Source of the DNA: Methylocystis sp.
GTDB taxonomy: Bacteria; Pseudomonadota; Alphaproteobacteria; Rhizobiales; Beijerinckiaceae
DNA length: 64,000 nucleotides
Assembly: GCA_016178015.1 (NCBI GenBank)
Contig: JACOUB010000026.1
Location: 1-64,000 of the forward strand
Reading direction: 5' to 3'
Both the position numbers and the translations under genes were made by a program. Positions 36,001-46,597 of the stretch are shown piece by piece. Under the pieces are notes generated by a model. It was not told the origin of the DNA. It did no database searches and was given only the letters and a program-made list of their open reading frames with translations. The stretch's first letter is position 1, and the number at the start of each line of letters is the position of its first letter.

Positions 36001-36562
36001 ACAGGCCGAGCGCCAACGCGCTCCGGGCGCGAGCGGCCTTGCCGAGGCGGCGGCGCGGCAGCTCTTCAAGCTCATGGCCGCCAAGGACGAATACGAGGTG
36101 GCGCGGCTTTACACGGACGGGTCGTTCGCGCGTCAGCTCGCCGGGACCTTCGAGGGCGATCTGCGTTTCGAACTGCATCTCGTGCCGCCGATTCTCCAAC
36201 GTAAGAACGACATCGGCGGCTCGCGCAAGATGACCTTCGGCGCTTTTGCCTTTAAGGTGTTGAAATGGATCGCCGCATTGAAAGGGTTGCGCGGTACGGC
36301 ATTCGATATTTTCCGCTCCAATCCCGATCGCATCGCCGAGCGTAAATTGTTGGAAAATTACGAAGCGTTGCTCGATGATATCGTCACGCGACTGACGACT
36401 CGCAATCATGGCGCGGCCGTCATGCTGGCGCGCGCGCCGGAAAAGATTCGCGGCTTCGGCTACGTCAAGGCGCGCCACATCGAAGCCGCCAATGCTGAAA
36501 CGGCGCGTCTTTACGCAGAATATCACAGCCTTTGCGTCGATGTTAAGTGTGCGGCGGAATGA
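33053..36562 (+). CDS. Indolepyruvate ferredoxin oxidoreductase, fused subunits
   Basis: A 1169-residue fusion of the alpha (thiamine-diphosphate) and gamma parts of a 2-oxoacid:ferredoxin oxidoreductase, which decarboxylates indolepyruvate and similar aryl 2-oxoacids to aryl-CoA. Segments: the N-terminal pyrimidine-binding domain (GFISGYRGSPLSGVD), the ThDP-binding region with VPHFCSGCPHSTSTHVP and GGEGANWIGE, a cysteine-rich cluster-binding region (CEGCGDCGQASNC, CNKDFSCLEGFCPSF), and the gamma domain (AGMGGTGVVTVSAILGMAA). The C-terminal domain (~1000-1160) is typical of the long proteobacterial form. ATG 33053 has ggag 9-12 nt upstream. It probably serves aromatic amino acid catabolism. 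Confidence 0.93.
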   Translation: MAGVSADAEPIFSTLGEISLADKFDLSKSRVHMSGTQAIVRLLLMQKEIDRRAGLNTAGFISGYRGSPLSGVDAQMHRARPWLESNDILFMPGLNEDLAATAIWGAQQAEMRGEGKFDGVFSIWYGKGPGVDRSGDVLRHVNLAGSSRHGGALALMGDDHTAESSTTAHQSDFHFVDVMMPILSPAGVQEILDFGLYGFALSRYAGVWVGLKCLKDTIESTASVDGSLGRMHPVAPHDFFMPPDGLNIRAKDSVLAQEARLQESKRDAMLAFVRANGLNRIVTSGGPNAKIGVITVGKSYLDVRQAMDALGIDEAAADGLGLRLYKIACPWPLEPSGLHDFARGLDLIIVVEEKRSLIEVQLREELYGTAHQPLCVGKKDENGNWLFPVKGALDANDVAIALGRRLLKYHNCEDIEGRVRRLERLQQKRAATTDVTVRVPHFCSGCPHSTSTHVPDGARAYTGIGCHYMAQWMDRSTEGYTHMGGEGANWIGEQPFSTRRHMFQNLGDGTYNHSGVLAIRFAVAAKTNITFKILYNGIVAMTGGQRHEGDLTVEAIARQVSAEGVKRIALVTDEPHKYPVGMHWPPGLTIFNRNRIDAVQRDLAATEGVTVLIYDQTCAAEKRRLRKRGQYPDPDARIVINELVCEGCGDCGQASNCVSVQPLETEFGRKRQIDQSSCNKDFSCLEGFCPSFVTVHGARMKKATLPSEAVGAHPALPEPVVPAIGATPYAVLVAGMGGTGVVTVSAILGMAAHLEGKGVGVIDMAGLAQKGGAVYCHVKIGHTPDDIHAIRIAAGEADLVLGCDLVVAGAKQVLSAIDGGRTFVIVNSAEVFPGDIERDPDFCLPADRIKRAIRQAGGVGAVFLDVSALAFALLGDTIAANIFMLGYAWQKGWLPLSDATILRAIELNGEAVAMNHSAFMWGRRAAHDLASVETAVASVRKRNETRDPSRSLDEIIARRVAFLTDYQNEAYAAHYRAVVDRVAQAERQRAPGASGLAEAAARQLFKLMAAKDEYEVARLYTDGSFARQLAGTFEGDLRFELHLVPPILQRKNDIGGSRKMTFGAFAFKVLKWIAALKGLRGTAFDIFRSNPDRIAERKLLENYEALLDDIVTRLTTRNHGAAVMLARAPEKIRGFGYVKARHIEAANAETARLYAEYHSLCVDVKCAAE

Positions 36563-36632
36563 TACCCGCGGCGAGAAACATGGAGCCGTCATTGCGAGGT
36601 GCACGAGGGCGAAGAATTGCATATAGGATGAT

Positions 36633-36682
36633 TTCCTCGTCCTTCGAGACGCCCGCTCCGCGGGCTCCTCAGGATGAGGAAA
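36633..36682. repeat. Family B half-element upstream of cobK
   Basis: A single hairpin, ttcctcgtccttcgagacg to ctcctcaggatgaggaa, with the tip cccgctccgcggg. It lies in the 169-base gap before the cobalamin genes, where no cobalamin riboswitch was seen. Confidence 0.88.
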
Positions 36683-36731
36683 TCGTTCAATCGAATGCCC
36701 TCATCGCGTCTCCGGTTGTTCGGGGACTCGC

Positions 36732-37490
36732 ATGAGACAGGCCAAGGCTCGCGTGCTCGTTCTGGGGGGAACGAGCGAAGCGCGAAGCCTTGCCGCGCGC
36801 CTTGCCGCCGATCGAGGCTTTGACGCGACGATCTCGCTTGCCGGCCGCACCAAGGCGCCGTTGGAGCAGAGCTTGCCGGTTCGCATCGGCGGTTTTGGCG
36901 GCGTCGACGGTTTAACGCGTTATCTCGTCGAGGAGCGCATCGACAAAGTGGTCGACGCCACGCATCCGTTCGCTGCCCGAATGTCCGCGCATGCGGCGCA
37001 GGCTTGCGCGGCGCAGGGCGTGCCGCTCATCTGCCTCTCCAGAGCGCCGTGGCGCCGGGTGGACGGCGATTGCTGGATCGAAGTCGAGAACAATGCGGCG
37101 GCGGTCGCGGCCATCGGCGCGCGCCCGCGTCGCATCTTTCTCACGACCGGCCGACTCGGGCTCGCCGATTTCAAAGGCGCGCCGCAACATTTCTATCTGG
37201 TGCGCACCATCGACGCGCCTGCAACGGGCGATCTTCCGCCTTGCCATGAATTGATCTTGGCGCGCGGCCCGTTCACGCTCGAGCTGGAAATCGCGCTCAT
37301 GCGCCAAGCGCGCATTGATCTTGTCGTTTCCAAGAACAGCGGCGGCGACTCCACCTACGCCAAGATCGCCGCGGCGCGCCAACTGAAGATCGATGTCGTG
37401 ATGATCGCGCCGCCGCGCCGTGAGACGATGCGCATCGTGCACGGCGTCGAGGAGACCATGGCTTTTCTTGCCGGAAGCCCGCGCATATGA
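36732..37490 (+). CDS. cobK: Cobalt-precorrin-6A/precorrin-6A reductase
   Basis: A 252-residue enzyme that reduces the precorrin-6A macrocycle with NAD(P)H. Motifs: [18 protein letters not shown] at the N-terminus, [42 protein letters not shown] and [13 protein letters not shown]. First gene of the cob operon here; its last codons overlap the cobQ start (ATGA). Confidence 0.93.
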   Translation: MRQAKARVLVLGGTSEARSLAARLAADRGFDATISLAGRTKAPLEQSLPVRIGGFGGVDGLTRYLVEERIDKVVDATHPFAARMSAHAAQACAAQGVPLICLSRAPWRRVDGDCWIEVENNAAAVAAIGARPRRIFLTTGRLGLADFKGAPQHFYLVRTIDAPATGDLPPCHELILARGPFTLELEIALMRQARIDLVVSKNSGGDSTYAKIAAARQLKIDVVMIAPPRRETMRIVHGVEETMAFLAGSPRI

Positions 37491-38940
37491 GCAAGGTTCT
37501 GATGATTCAGGGCACAGGCTCCGATGTCGGCAAGTCGCTGATCGTCGCGGGCCTGGCGCGCGCCTTCGCCGATCGTGGTATCCGCGTCGCGCCGTTCAAG
37601 CCGCAAAATATGTCGAACAACGCAGCGGTGACGGCAGACGGCGGCGAAATCGGACGCGCGCAGGCGCTGCAGGCGCGCGCGGCGCGCAGGCCCGCGAGCG
37701 TCGATATGAATCCCGTCTTGCTCAAGCCGCAGGGTTGCGCCGGCGCGCAAGTCGTGGTGCGCGGCAAAGTCATCGGCGCGGCCAAGGCGCGCGAATATCA
37801 AGATTGGAAGCCGCGTCTGGAGCCCGTCGTGCTGGAAAGTTACGCGCGCCTTCGCGCAAAGAGCGATCTCGTGCTCGTCGAAGGCGCGGGCAGCGCCGCC
37901 GAAATTAACCTTCGCGCGGGCGACATCGCCAATATGGGGTTTGCGCGCCGGGTCGACGCGCCGGTCGTGCTCGTCGGCGATATCGATCGCGGCGGCGTGA
38001 TTGCGCAAATCGTCGGATGCAAGGCGGTCCTCGATCCGCAGGACGCGGCGCTGATCGAAGGCTTCATCGTCAACAAGTTTCGTGGCGACCCGTCGCTGTT
38101 CGACGACGGGATGCGGTTTATTTGCGAGCGCACCGGCTGGGCGGCGCTGGGTCTTGCCCCCTATTTCCCGCCCGCTGCGCGATTGCCGGCGGAAGATTCC
38201 TTTGGTCTGCGAACGGGTCCTGCGTCTGGCGACGGAAAGATTACGATCGCGGCGCCCGTTCTTCCCAACATCGCCAATTTCGACGATCTCGATCCGTTGC
38301 GCGCGGAAGCCGACGTGCGGCTGACGTTGGCGCGGCCGGGAGAACCCTTGCCGGCGGAAGCGGCGCTTGTCATCCTGCCGGGCTCCAAGGCGGCGATCGC
38401 CGATCTCGCGGCGTTGCGCGCTTGCGGCTGGCACATCGATCTTTCCGCCCATGTGCGTCGCGGCGGCCGCGTGCTGGGCATTTGCGGGGGGTATCAGATG
38501 ATGGGGCGCGCCATCGCCGACCCTTGCGGCCTTGAGGGGGACGCGGGACAAGTGGAGGGGCTGGGGCTGCTCGACGTTGCGACCGTGCTCGGCGCGCACA
38601 AGACGCTCACCCAGGTACGGGGCAGGACCATCGCCGACGATGTCACGTTCTCCGGCTATGAGATGCATATGGGAGAGACCAACGGCAAAGATTGCGCGCG
38701 GCCCATGCTGCGCTTCGAGGATGGCGGCGTCGATGGCGCGGCGTCTGCGGACGGGCTGTGCGCCGGCGTCTACGTCCATGGACTTTTTGCTGACGATCGT
38801 CAGCGCGCGGCGCTGGTGCGTTCGCTCGGCGGCGCTCCCTCCTCGTTTTCCTATGAGAAGTCCATCGAAGCGACGCTGGATGGATGGGCCGCTCATCTCG
38901 AGCGCCATCTCGATCTCGATCGTCTGCTCGGACTAGCAAG

Positions 38941-38944
<4 letters not shown>
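37487..38944 (+). CDS. cobQ: Cobyric acid synthase
   Basis: A 485-residue glutamine-dependent amidotransferase that amidates four side chains of adenosylcobyrinate a,c-diamide. The N-terminal dethiobiotin-synthetase-like ATPase has [32 protein letters not shown] and [14 protein letters not shown]. The C-terminal glutaminase has the nucleophile cysteine in [11 protein letters not shown] and the histidine in [11 protein letters not shown]. Coupled to cobK and cobC by overlapping start/stop codons. Confidence 0.96.
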
Positions 38945-40738
<1,794 letters not shown>

Positions 40739-40749
40739 CGGCGGCGGCC

Positions 40750-40794
40750 CCTAGAGTCTTTCCGTGTTTCGTTGAAACACGGAAAGACTCTAGG
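40750..40794. terminator. Perfect 21-bp stem hairpin after bluB
   Basis: Arms 40750-40770 and 40774-40794 are exact inverse copies (cctagagtctttccgtgtttc) with a 3-base loop, followed by ttcttgttttg. It lies 12 bases after the bluB stop and may end the cob transcript; it could also be a repeat-family member. Confidence 0.65.
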
Positions 40795-40807
40795 TTCTTG
40801 TTTTGAC

Positions 40808-40850
40808 GCGTTTTCTACGCCGAACCGGCGGCCACTTCGGCGGGAAACGC
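40808..40850. repeat. Imperfect inverted repeat, gcgttttc type
   Basis: Left arm gcgttttctacgccgaacc, right arm ccacttcggcgggaaacgc. A related half sequence (ttttccgccgaagtgg) occurs at 50798-50813 between cinA and arfB. Confidence 0.55.
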
Positions 40851-41008
40851 TTTAGCCCAGCGGCGCCCGGCGGGAGACGTTTGCCATCGCTTTGCTGTGG
40901 ATAACGCCCTTGACGCACGTCACAAATGGGAGGGTTCCCGGTTATCGTGTCGCGGCAAAGGGAACCAACAAGTCGCTTCAGTTTCGAGCAGGGCCAGTGG
41001 AGACGCGC

Positions 41009-41311
41009 GTGACGCCGGCAAGTTTTAAAGACCAGTTCGACAAGGCTCTGCCTGTCGCCGATCGGACGATCCTCACCATCGCCGAAGTGCCCGAGCGGAT
41101 GGATGAACTGCTGAAACTGTTCGAGCTGGCGATGCTCAGAGGCTTCGATAATCAGGCGCGGCTCACGGAGATCCATCTTCCGATGGGGCGCTTTCCGTTC
41201 ATCGATTCCAAATTCTGGCATGTCCCGGTCGAAGATTGCGGCAACGCGCAGGTTTTGCGGTTCTTTTTCGAAGCCGCGGACGCGCCCGCGTATCATCTGA
41301 AATCCGCTTGA
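41009..41311 (+). CDS. Hypothetical protein of about 100 residues
   Basis: Start GTG 41009 is chosen because ggag (40999-41002) lies 6 nt upstream; GTG 40997 is an alternative. The product (beginning TPASFKDQFDKALPVADR) is soluble and mixed helix/strand, with LPMGRFPFIDSKFWHVP near the end. No family is recognised. It stands alone between the cob operon and recJ and is followed by a family B repeat. Confidence 0.5.
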   Translation: MTPASFKDQFDKALPVADRTILTIAEVPERMDELLKLFELAMLRGFDNQARLTEIHLPMGRFPFIDSKFWHVPVEDCGNAQVLRFFFEAADAPAYHLKSA

Positions 41312-41360
41312 TCGACTCCAAAGGGCGCGCCAACCAGGGCGATCGGGTGAAGTGCTATGG

Positions 41361-41487
41361 TCCTCCTCGCCCTCATCCTGAGGCGCTCGCGAAGCGAGCC
41401 TCGAAGGACGAGGGCGAGGAGGAAGGCGGCGCGGACGGGTTTCCTCGTCCTTCGAGGCCGGCTGCGCCGGCGCCTCAGGATGAGGAA
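41361..41487. repeat. Family B palindromic repeat before recJ
   Basis: Two hairpins, cctcatcctgaggcgctcgc to tcgaaggacgagg and cctcgtccttcgaggc to gcctcaggatgagg, in the 242-base gap between the hypothetical gene and recJ. Confidence 0.9.
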
Positions 41488-41553
41488 CCCCTTCACCCGA
41501 TTGCGCTGAAGCCGAACTGATTTTTTGCATCCCCGATCAGAGCGTTTCGTCAG

Positions 41554-43362
41554 ATGTCCGTTGCCGTCCTCCCGCCTGCCGCGCGATTCTTCCTCGGCGT
41601 CGAACGTTCGGCGCTGGGGCGGTCGTGGCGCGCGCGACTGGATGCGGGCGGCGAAGCGCAAGCGCTGGCCATTGCTCAAGATCACGGCTTTCCTGAGCTT
41701 TTGGCGCGGGTGTTGGCGGGACGCGGCGCGACCGCCGAAACGGCGCCCGCCTATCTCGATCCCACCCTGCGCGACCTGATGCCCGATCCTTGCGCGCTGA
41801 AGGACATGGAGGCGGCGGTGGAGCGCCTCGCGCACGCTATCGAAAAAGGCGAGCAGATCGCCGTGTTCGGCGACTACGACGTGGACGGCGCCGCGTCTTG
41901 CGCGCTGCTGATCGAATTTTTGGAAGCCGCCGGATGTCCGGCGCCGTTCCTTTATATTCCCGATCGCATCCTTGAGGGGTATGGCCCGAATTTGGAAGCG
42001 GTCGCGGCCTTGCGCGCCCGCGGCGCCAGCCTGCTCGTCACCCTCGATTGCGGCACGACCAGTCACGCCGCCTTGGCCGAGGCGCGCGCGCGCGGCCTCG
42101 ACGCCATCGTCATCGATCACCATCAGGCCCCGGAAGTTCTGCCGGACGCGATCGTCGTCAATCCCAACCGCCAGGACGATCTCTCCGGCCAGGGGCGCCT
42201 ATGCGCGGCAGGGGTGGTCTTTGTGACGCTGGCCGCTCTTTCGCGAGCGCTGCGCCGGCGCGGCTTCTGGACGAGCGGGCGCCCAGAGCCCGATCTGCTC
42301 GCCGCACTCGATCTCGCCGCGCTGGCGACCATCGCCGACGTCGCCGTGCTGCAGGGGCTCAATCGCGCGTTGGTCGTCAAGGGCCTGGCGGTGATGCGGG
42401 GCCGGACGCGCATCGGCCTCGCGGCGCTGATGGACGCGGCGCGGCTCGATGGTCCGCCGCGCGCTTATCATTTGGGTTTTGTCCTCGGACCGCGCATCAA
42501 CGCCGGCGGCCGCATCGGCGACGCCGCGCTCGGCGCGCGCCTCCTGTTGACCCGCGACCCGCTCGAGGCGGCGCGCATCGCCGCGGAACTGGAGCGGCTC
42601 AACGCCCTGCGGCAGGCGCTGGAGAAGGCGACCCTGGAGACCGCGGAAGCCGAGGCGCAAGCGCAGTTGATGCGCTCCAACGCTCTCTCCTGCCTGGTTG
42701 TCGCAGGCGACGATTGGCATCCTGGCGTCGTCGGCCTCGTTGCCTCAAGGTTGCAGGATAAATTTAAGATTCCATCCTTTGCGATCGCTTGGGCGGGCGA
42801 ACACGGAACGGGCTCAGGCAGGAGCTTAAGCGGCGTGGACCTCGGCCGCAGCGTTCGGCGCGCCGTCGAAGACAGACTCGTCGAGAAAGGCGGCGGCCAC
42901 GCCATGGCGGCGGGCGTGACCTTGGCCCGTGGCCGGCTGGACGAATTCCGCGCTTTCCTGAACGCGGCGCTGGCGCCCGAGGTGGCGCGGGCGCGAGGCG
43001 GCGACGCGCTGTTGGTCGACGCCTCGCTGACCGCGCGCGGCGCCGTCAGCGAGCTCGTCGCGCAGCTGGAAAAAGCCGGCCCGTTCGGCGCGGGCAATCC
43101 CGAACCGCTGTTTGTGTTGCCTGACCATCGGATCGCCGACGCCGGCGTCGTCGGCGCCGATCATATCCGGGTGCGGCTGCAATCGGGCGACGGCGCGCGA
43201 TTGGACGCCATCGCCTTCAAAGCCATCGGCGGCGAACTGGGCAAGGCGCTGCTGGGCGGGCGGGGGCAATCCTGGCATGTCGCGGCGCGGTTGGGCTCCA
43301 ACGTCTATCGCGGCGTGGAGCGGGTGCAGGCGCAGATCGTCGATCTGGCGCGGGCGGACTGA
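41554..43362 (+). CDS. recJ: Single-stranded-DNA-specific exonuclease RecJ
   Basis: A 602-residue DHH-superfamily 5'-3' exonuclease used in recombination and mismatch repair. Catalytic motifs: VFGDYDVDGAASCALL (motif I), VTLDCGTTSH, the DHH motif VIDHHQAPE and NPNRQDD, then the DHHA1 domain with LGFVLGPRINAGGRIG and GGGHAMAAGVTL, and a C-terminal OB-fold. ATG 41554 gives a normal length. Confidence 0.95.
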   Translation: MSVAVLPPAARFFLGVERSALGRSWRARLDAGGEAQALAIAQDHGFPELLARVLAGRGATAETAPAYLDPTLRDLMPDPCALKDMEAAVERLAHAIEKGEQIAVFGDYDVDGAASCALLIEFLEAAGCPAPFLYIPDRILEGYGPNLEAVAALRARGASLLVTLDCGTTSHAALAEARARGLDAIVIDHHQAPEVLPDAIVVNPNRQDDLSGQGRLCAAGVVFVTLAALSRALRRRGFWTSGRPEPDLLAALDLAALATIADVAVLQGLNRALVVKGLAVMRGRTRIGLAALMDAARLDGPPRAYHLGFVLGPRINAGGRIGDAALGARLLLTRDPLEAARIAAELERLNALRQALEKATLETAEAEAQAQLMRSNALSCLVVAGDDWHPGVVGLVASRLQDKFKIPSFAIAWAGEHGTGSGRSLSGVDLGRSVRRAVEDRLVEKGGGHAMAAGVTLARGRLDEFRAFLNAALAPEVARARGGDALLVDASLTARGAVSELVAQLEKAGPFGAGNPEPLFVLPDHRIADAGVVGADHIRVRLQSGDGARLDAIAFKAIGGELGKALLGGRGQSWHVAARLGSNVYRGVERVQAQIVDLARAD

Positions 43363-43517
43363 GGACAGGGGACGGAGGACCGATCCGTCGTCTGTCCTCC
43401 GTCCACCCGCCGCACTTTCGTCTCATTTGCGGCCTCTTTTTGCAAAGCTCGAGGATTGGGCGACCGTCCTCCCGCGTCGTTAACGTTTGGGCAATTTCAT
43501 CGCGAGAAACTGAGAGT

Positions 43518-44534
43518 ATGCGATTACAGGCGCAGGGTGAGACCGCGCGGCGGCGGCGTCGCGCCAATCCGGCGATTCGTTTGCCGCAATCCATTCCGTT
43601 TCCTCTCAGCGTGCGCCGCTTCATGGGTTTTTGCGGTTTGCCGTCAGGCTCCGGTTTGCTGCGCGCATCCCTCCTCGGCTTTTGCGCGGTCGCCGGCTGC
43701 TCGCAGGCCCCGCAACGCGGCGCCATCGATCCGCGGTATGGCGTCGCGCCGAGCCCCCAAGTCGTCGCCGAGGGCGAAGCAGCGCCGCGCGGCGGCGGCG
43801 TCTATATGGTCGGCAAAGCCTATCAGATCGCCGGCGAGACCTATTATCCGAGTGAAAAACCGTATGCGGCGGTGGGCATGGCCTCCTGGTACGGGGCGGG
43901 TTTCCATGGCCGCAAGACCGCCAATGGCGAGGTCTTCGATCGCAGCTCGATCAGCGCCGCTCATCGGACCATGCCGCTGCCGAGCTATGCGCGCGTCACC
44001 AATCTGCGCAATGCCCGCTCGATTGTCGTGCGCGTCAACGATCGTGGTCCCTTTCATGGCGGACGCATCATGGACGTGTCGCAGCGCGCTGCGGAAGCGC
44101 TCGATTTCGACCGCGTCGGCACGGCGCGGGTCAAGGTCGAGTATGTCGGCCGCGCCAGCCTTGCCGGCTCCGACGACTTAAAACTCCTGGCGACGCTGCG
44201 CGAAAATGGTCGGCCGGCAATGCTCAAAGCAACGACGCCGGCGATGACCGCAGCCAACGAGGATGCCGTCGGCGCCGCTTCGATGCGCGGAACGAGCCTT
44301 GCGGAGGCGGACGTCGCGGGCGCGGCGAACGATGATGACGACGCGGCCGTGGCGGCGCCTGCGGTCCGGGTCAAGACTGTCATGGCCGTCGCCCAGTCGG
44401 CGCCCTTGCCGCCCTCGCGTCCTTTCGATCTCGGCGCGGTTGTTGGGGCGGGCGCTCCCATCAAGGCGGGCGGCAAAAACAAGCGTTCGATCGATGCGCT
44501 CGCCAATTCGATGCGGCCAAATGGGCGAACCTAA
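43518..44534 (+). CDS. rlpA: RlpA-like septal lytic transglycosylase lipoprotein
   Basis: A 338-residue protein with a lipobox-like AVAGC at residues ~57-61, a double-psi beta-barrel domain (~115-210: GMASWYGAGFHGRKTANGEVFD, VVRVNDRGPFHGGRIMDVSQRAAEAL) and a long Ala-rich tail. RlpA cuts peptide-free glycan strands at the division septum. No C-terminal SPOR domain is evident, which is unusual for RlpA. A start at ATG 43624 (MGFCGL) would place the lipobox in a normal signal peptide and may be the real one. Upstream of dacA. Confidence 0.85.
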   Translation: MRLQAQGETARRRRRANPAIRLPQSIPFPLSVRRFMGFCGLPSGSGLLRASLLGFCAVAGCSQAPQRGAIDPRYGVAPSPQVVAEGEAAPRGGGVYMVGKAYQIAGETYYPSEKPYAAVGMASWYGAGFHGRKTANGEVFDRSSISAAHRTMPLPSYARVTNLRNARSIVVRVNDRGPFHGGRIMDVSQRAAEALDFDRVGTARVKVEYVGRASLAGSDDLKLLATLRENGRPAMLKATTPAMTAANEDAVGAASMRGTSLAEADVAGAANDDDDAAVAAPAVRVKTVMAVAQSAPLPPSRPFDLGAVVGAGAPIKAGGKNKRSIDALANSMRPNGRT

Positions 44535-44543
44535 GGGAAGGCG

Positions 44544-45893
44544 TTGAATTTTTCGCGTCGCTGGGCCACTGTTGACGCCAGAGACGTCATGGTTTCCACT
44601 GGCGTTCGAAAACAAGCCCTGGCCATTCGGCCCGCCCCGTTCCTTAAAGCAGGCGCGGCGAGGGCGGAGGGCGCCTCTTCCAAATCGCCTGCGGCGAAAG
44701 ACAGCCCCGTGTTGCAACATCTCGCCAGATTTTCCGCCTGCGTCTGTTTCCTGGTCGGCTTTGCGGCCTCGGGCGCGCTCGTGCATGCGCAAGGTTTTCA
44801 AACCAGCGCGCCGCACGCTTTCCTGATCGATCCCGCCACGCATACGGTGCTGCTGGAGAAAGCCGCCGACGATCTCGTCACGCCCGCATCGACGGTCAAG
44901 ATAATGACCGCCGAGCTGGTTTTTCGCGAAATCGCCGAAGGACGGCTGAAGCTCGACGACGAATTCACGGTGTCCGAACACGCCTGGCGCACCGGCGGCG
45001 CGATGTCCGCCGGCTCGGCCATGTTCCTGCAGCTCGGCTCCAAGGTGCGCGTCGAGGATTTGATCAGGGGCCTCGTCATCGTTTCCGGAAATGACGCAGC
45101 GATCGCATTGGCGGAGGGCATAGCCGGCTCGGAAGAGGCCTTCGCCATGCGCATGAACAAACGCGCGGCCGAGCTCGGGTTGACGCGATCGTCGTTCGGC
45201 AATCCTTGGGGCAAGGCGGAACCCGACCAGAAAGTGACGGCGCGCGAGATGGCGCAGATCGCCGCCCATATCATTGGCGCGTATCCCGATCTCTACCGCT
45301 ATTTCGGCGAGAAGGAGTTCACCTGGAACAAAATCCACCAGCTGAACCGCAATCCGTTGCTCACGATGAGCATCGGCGTCGATGGGTTGAAGACCGGCAA
45401 CGTCGACGATTCCGGTTACGGTATCGTCGCTTCGGCGGTCGAAGAGGGCAGGAGGCTGATCGTCGCCGTCTACGGTCTCCGCACGGCGAAGGAGCGCGCC
45501 GAGGAGGCGCGCAAGGTCCTGCAATGGGGCTTCCGCAACTTCGAGGAAAAGAATCTGTTCCGCCCCGGCGAGGTCGTCGGAACCGCGCAGGTTTACGGCG
45601 GCGCGCAATCGTCGGTCGGCTTGAGTGCGCCCGGCGACATCAAGGTTCTCCTGCAACGCGGCGGCAACGAGAAGCTGACGGGCAAGATCGTTTACGAGGG
45701 GCCGCTGGTCGCGCCGATCGAGGCAGGCGCCAAGGTCGGACGGCTGGAAGTAAGACGCGGCGGCGCGCTGGTGCTTGAACAACCGCTCGGGGCCGCCGAG
45801 ACCGTCGCGACGGGCTCGCTGCCGCGCCGGGCGTTCGACGCGGCCTATGAATATGTCGCCAGCTCGATCCACGACCGTTTGTCGAAAAAATAA
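44544..45893 (+). CDS. dacA: D-alanyl-D-alanine carboxypeptidase (PBP5/6 type)
   Basis: A 449-residue serine peptidase that trims the terminal D-Ala from peptidoglycan stem peptides. Catalytic motifs: S116-T-V-K119 (SxxK), S181-G-N183 and K283-T-G285. A hydrophobic export segment (CVCFLVGFAASGALVHA) ends near residue 82, and a C-terminal amphipathic anchor (AFDAAYEYVASSIHDRL) follows the PBP5 C-domain. TTG 44544 is chosen for its strong aaggga 5 nt upstream; ATG 44589 is an alternative. The stop overlaps the tmk start. Confidence 0.94.
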   Translation: MNFSRRWATVDARDVMVSTGVRKQALAIRPAPFLKAGAARAEGASSKSPAAKDSPVLQHLARFSACVCFLVGFAASGALVHAQGFQTSAPHAFLIDPATHTVLLEKAADDLVTPASTVKIMTAELVFREIAEGRLKLDDEFTVSEHAWRTGGAMSAGSAMFLQLGSKVRVEDLIRGLVIVSGNDAAIALAEGIAGSEEAFAMRMNKRAAELGLTRSSFGNPWGKAEPDQKVTAREMAQIAAHIIGAYPDLYRYFGEKEFTWNKIHQLNRNPLLTMSIGVDGLKTGNVDDSGYGIVASAVEEGRRLIVAVYGLRTAKERAEEARKVLQWGFRNFEEKNLFRPGEVVGTAQVYGGAQSSVGLSAPGDIKVLLQRGGNEKLTGKIVYEGPLVAPIEAGAKVGRLEVRRGGALVLEQPLGAAETVATGSLPRRAFDAAYEYVASSIHDRLSKK

Positions 45894-46597
45894 TGCGCGC
45901 CGAACCGCCCCTTGGCTCGGTCGGAGCTCCGGGCAAATTCATCACCTTCGAGGGCGGCGAGGGCGCCGGCAAATCCACGCAGCTGCGCCATCTCCACGAG
46001 CGCCTCGCGGCGCGCGGCATAGAGACGGTGGCGACGCGCGAGCCAGGCGGCTCGCCGCGCGCCGAAATCTTAAGGGACGCGCTGTTGTCGGGGAGAGCTT
46101 CGCCGCTCGGCCCGCTCGGGGAGGCGGCGCTGTTTTACGCCGCACGCATTGACCACCTCGATAAGCTCATCAAGCCAACCCTGGCGCGCGGCGCGTGGGT
46201 CATTTGTGATCGTTTTGCCGACTCGACACGCGCCTATCAGGGCGCGAGCGGCGGCGTCGATCAAAAGTCGCTCGCCCTGTTGGAACGCGCCGCGTTGCTC
46301 GGCGCGTCGCCCGATCTCACCATCATCCTCGATGTGCCGCCGCGAGAAGGATTGGAGCGGGCAAGCCGCCGCCGGTCGGCGGGCGAGGCTGCGGACAGAT
46401 TCGAGCGAGAGGAGCTCGCCTTCCACGAAGGCCTTCGTCAGGCGTTTCTCGCGATCGCCGCGAACGAACCCGCAAGATGCTGCGTCGTGAACGCGACATT
46501 GCCCGAGTCTGAAGTCGCGCAGGCGATCTGGGATATCGTCGAGGCGCGTTTGCTGCCCCCCGAATGCGCCTACCTCGCGGAAAGCGCGGCGCAATGA
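45893..46597 (+). CDS. tmk: Thymidylate kinase
   Basis: A 234-residue dTMP kinase. P-loop FEGGEGAGKSTQ, the DR motif in VICDRFADSTRAYQG and the LID region (RASRRRSAGEAADRFE) are present. It makes dTDP for DNA synthesis. The start overlaps the dacA stop (TAATG) and the end overlaps holB (ATGA), so rlpA-dacA-tmk-holB read as an operon. Confidence 0.96.
   Translation: MRAEPPLGSVGAPGKFITFEGGEGAGKSTQLRHLHERLAARGIETVATREPGGSPRAEILRDALLSGRASPLGPLGEAALFYAARIDHLDKLIKPTLARGAWVICDRFADSTRAYQGASGGVDQKSLALLERAALLGASPDLTIILDVPPREGLERASRRRSAGEAADRFEREELAFHEGLRQAFLAIAANEPARCCVVNATLPESEVAQAIWDIVEARLLPPECAYLAESAAQ

Noticed and set aside
36563-36731. Cobalamin riboswitch upstream of cobK
   Set aside because: No B12-box-like sequence was found; the gap is largely a family B hairpin.
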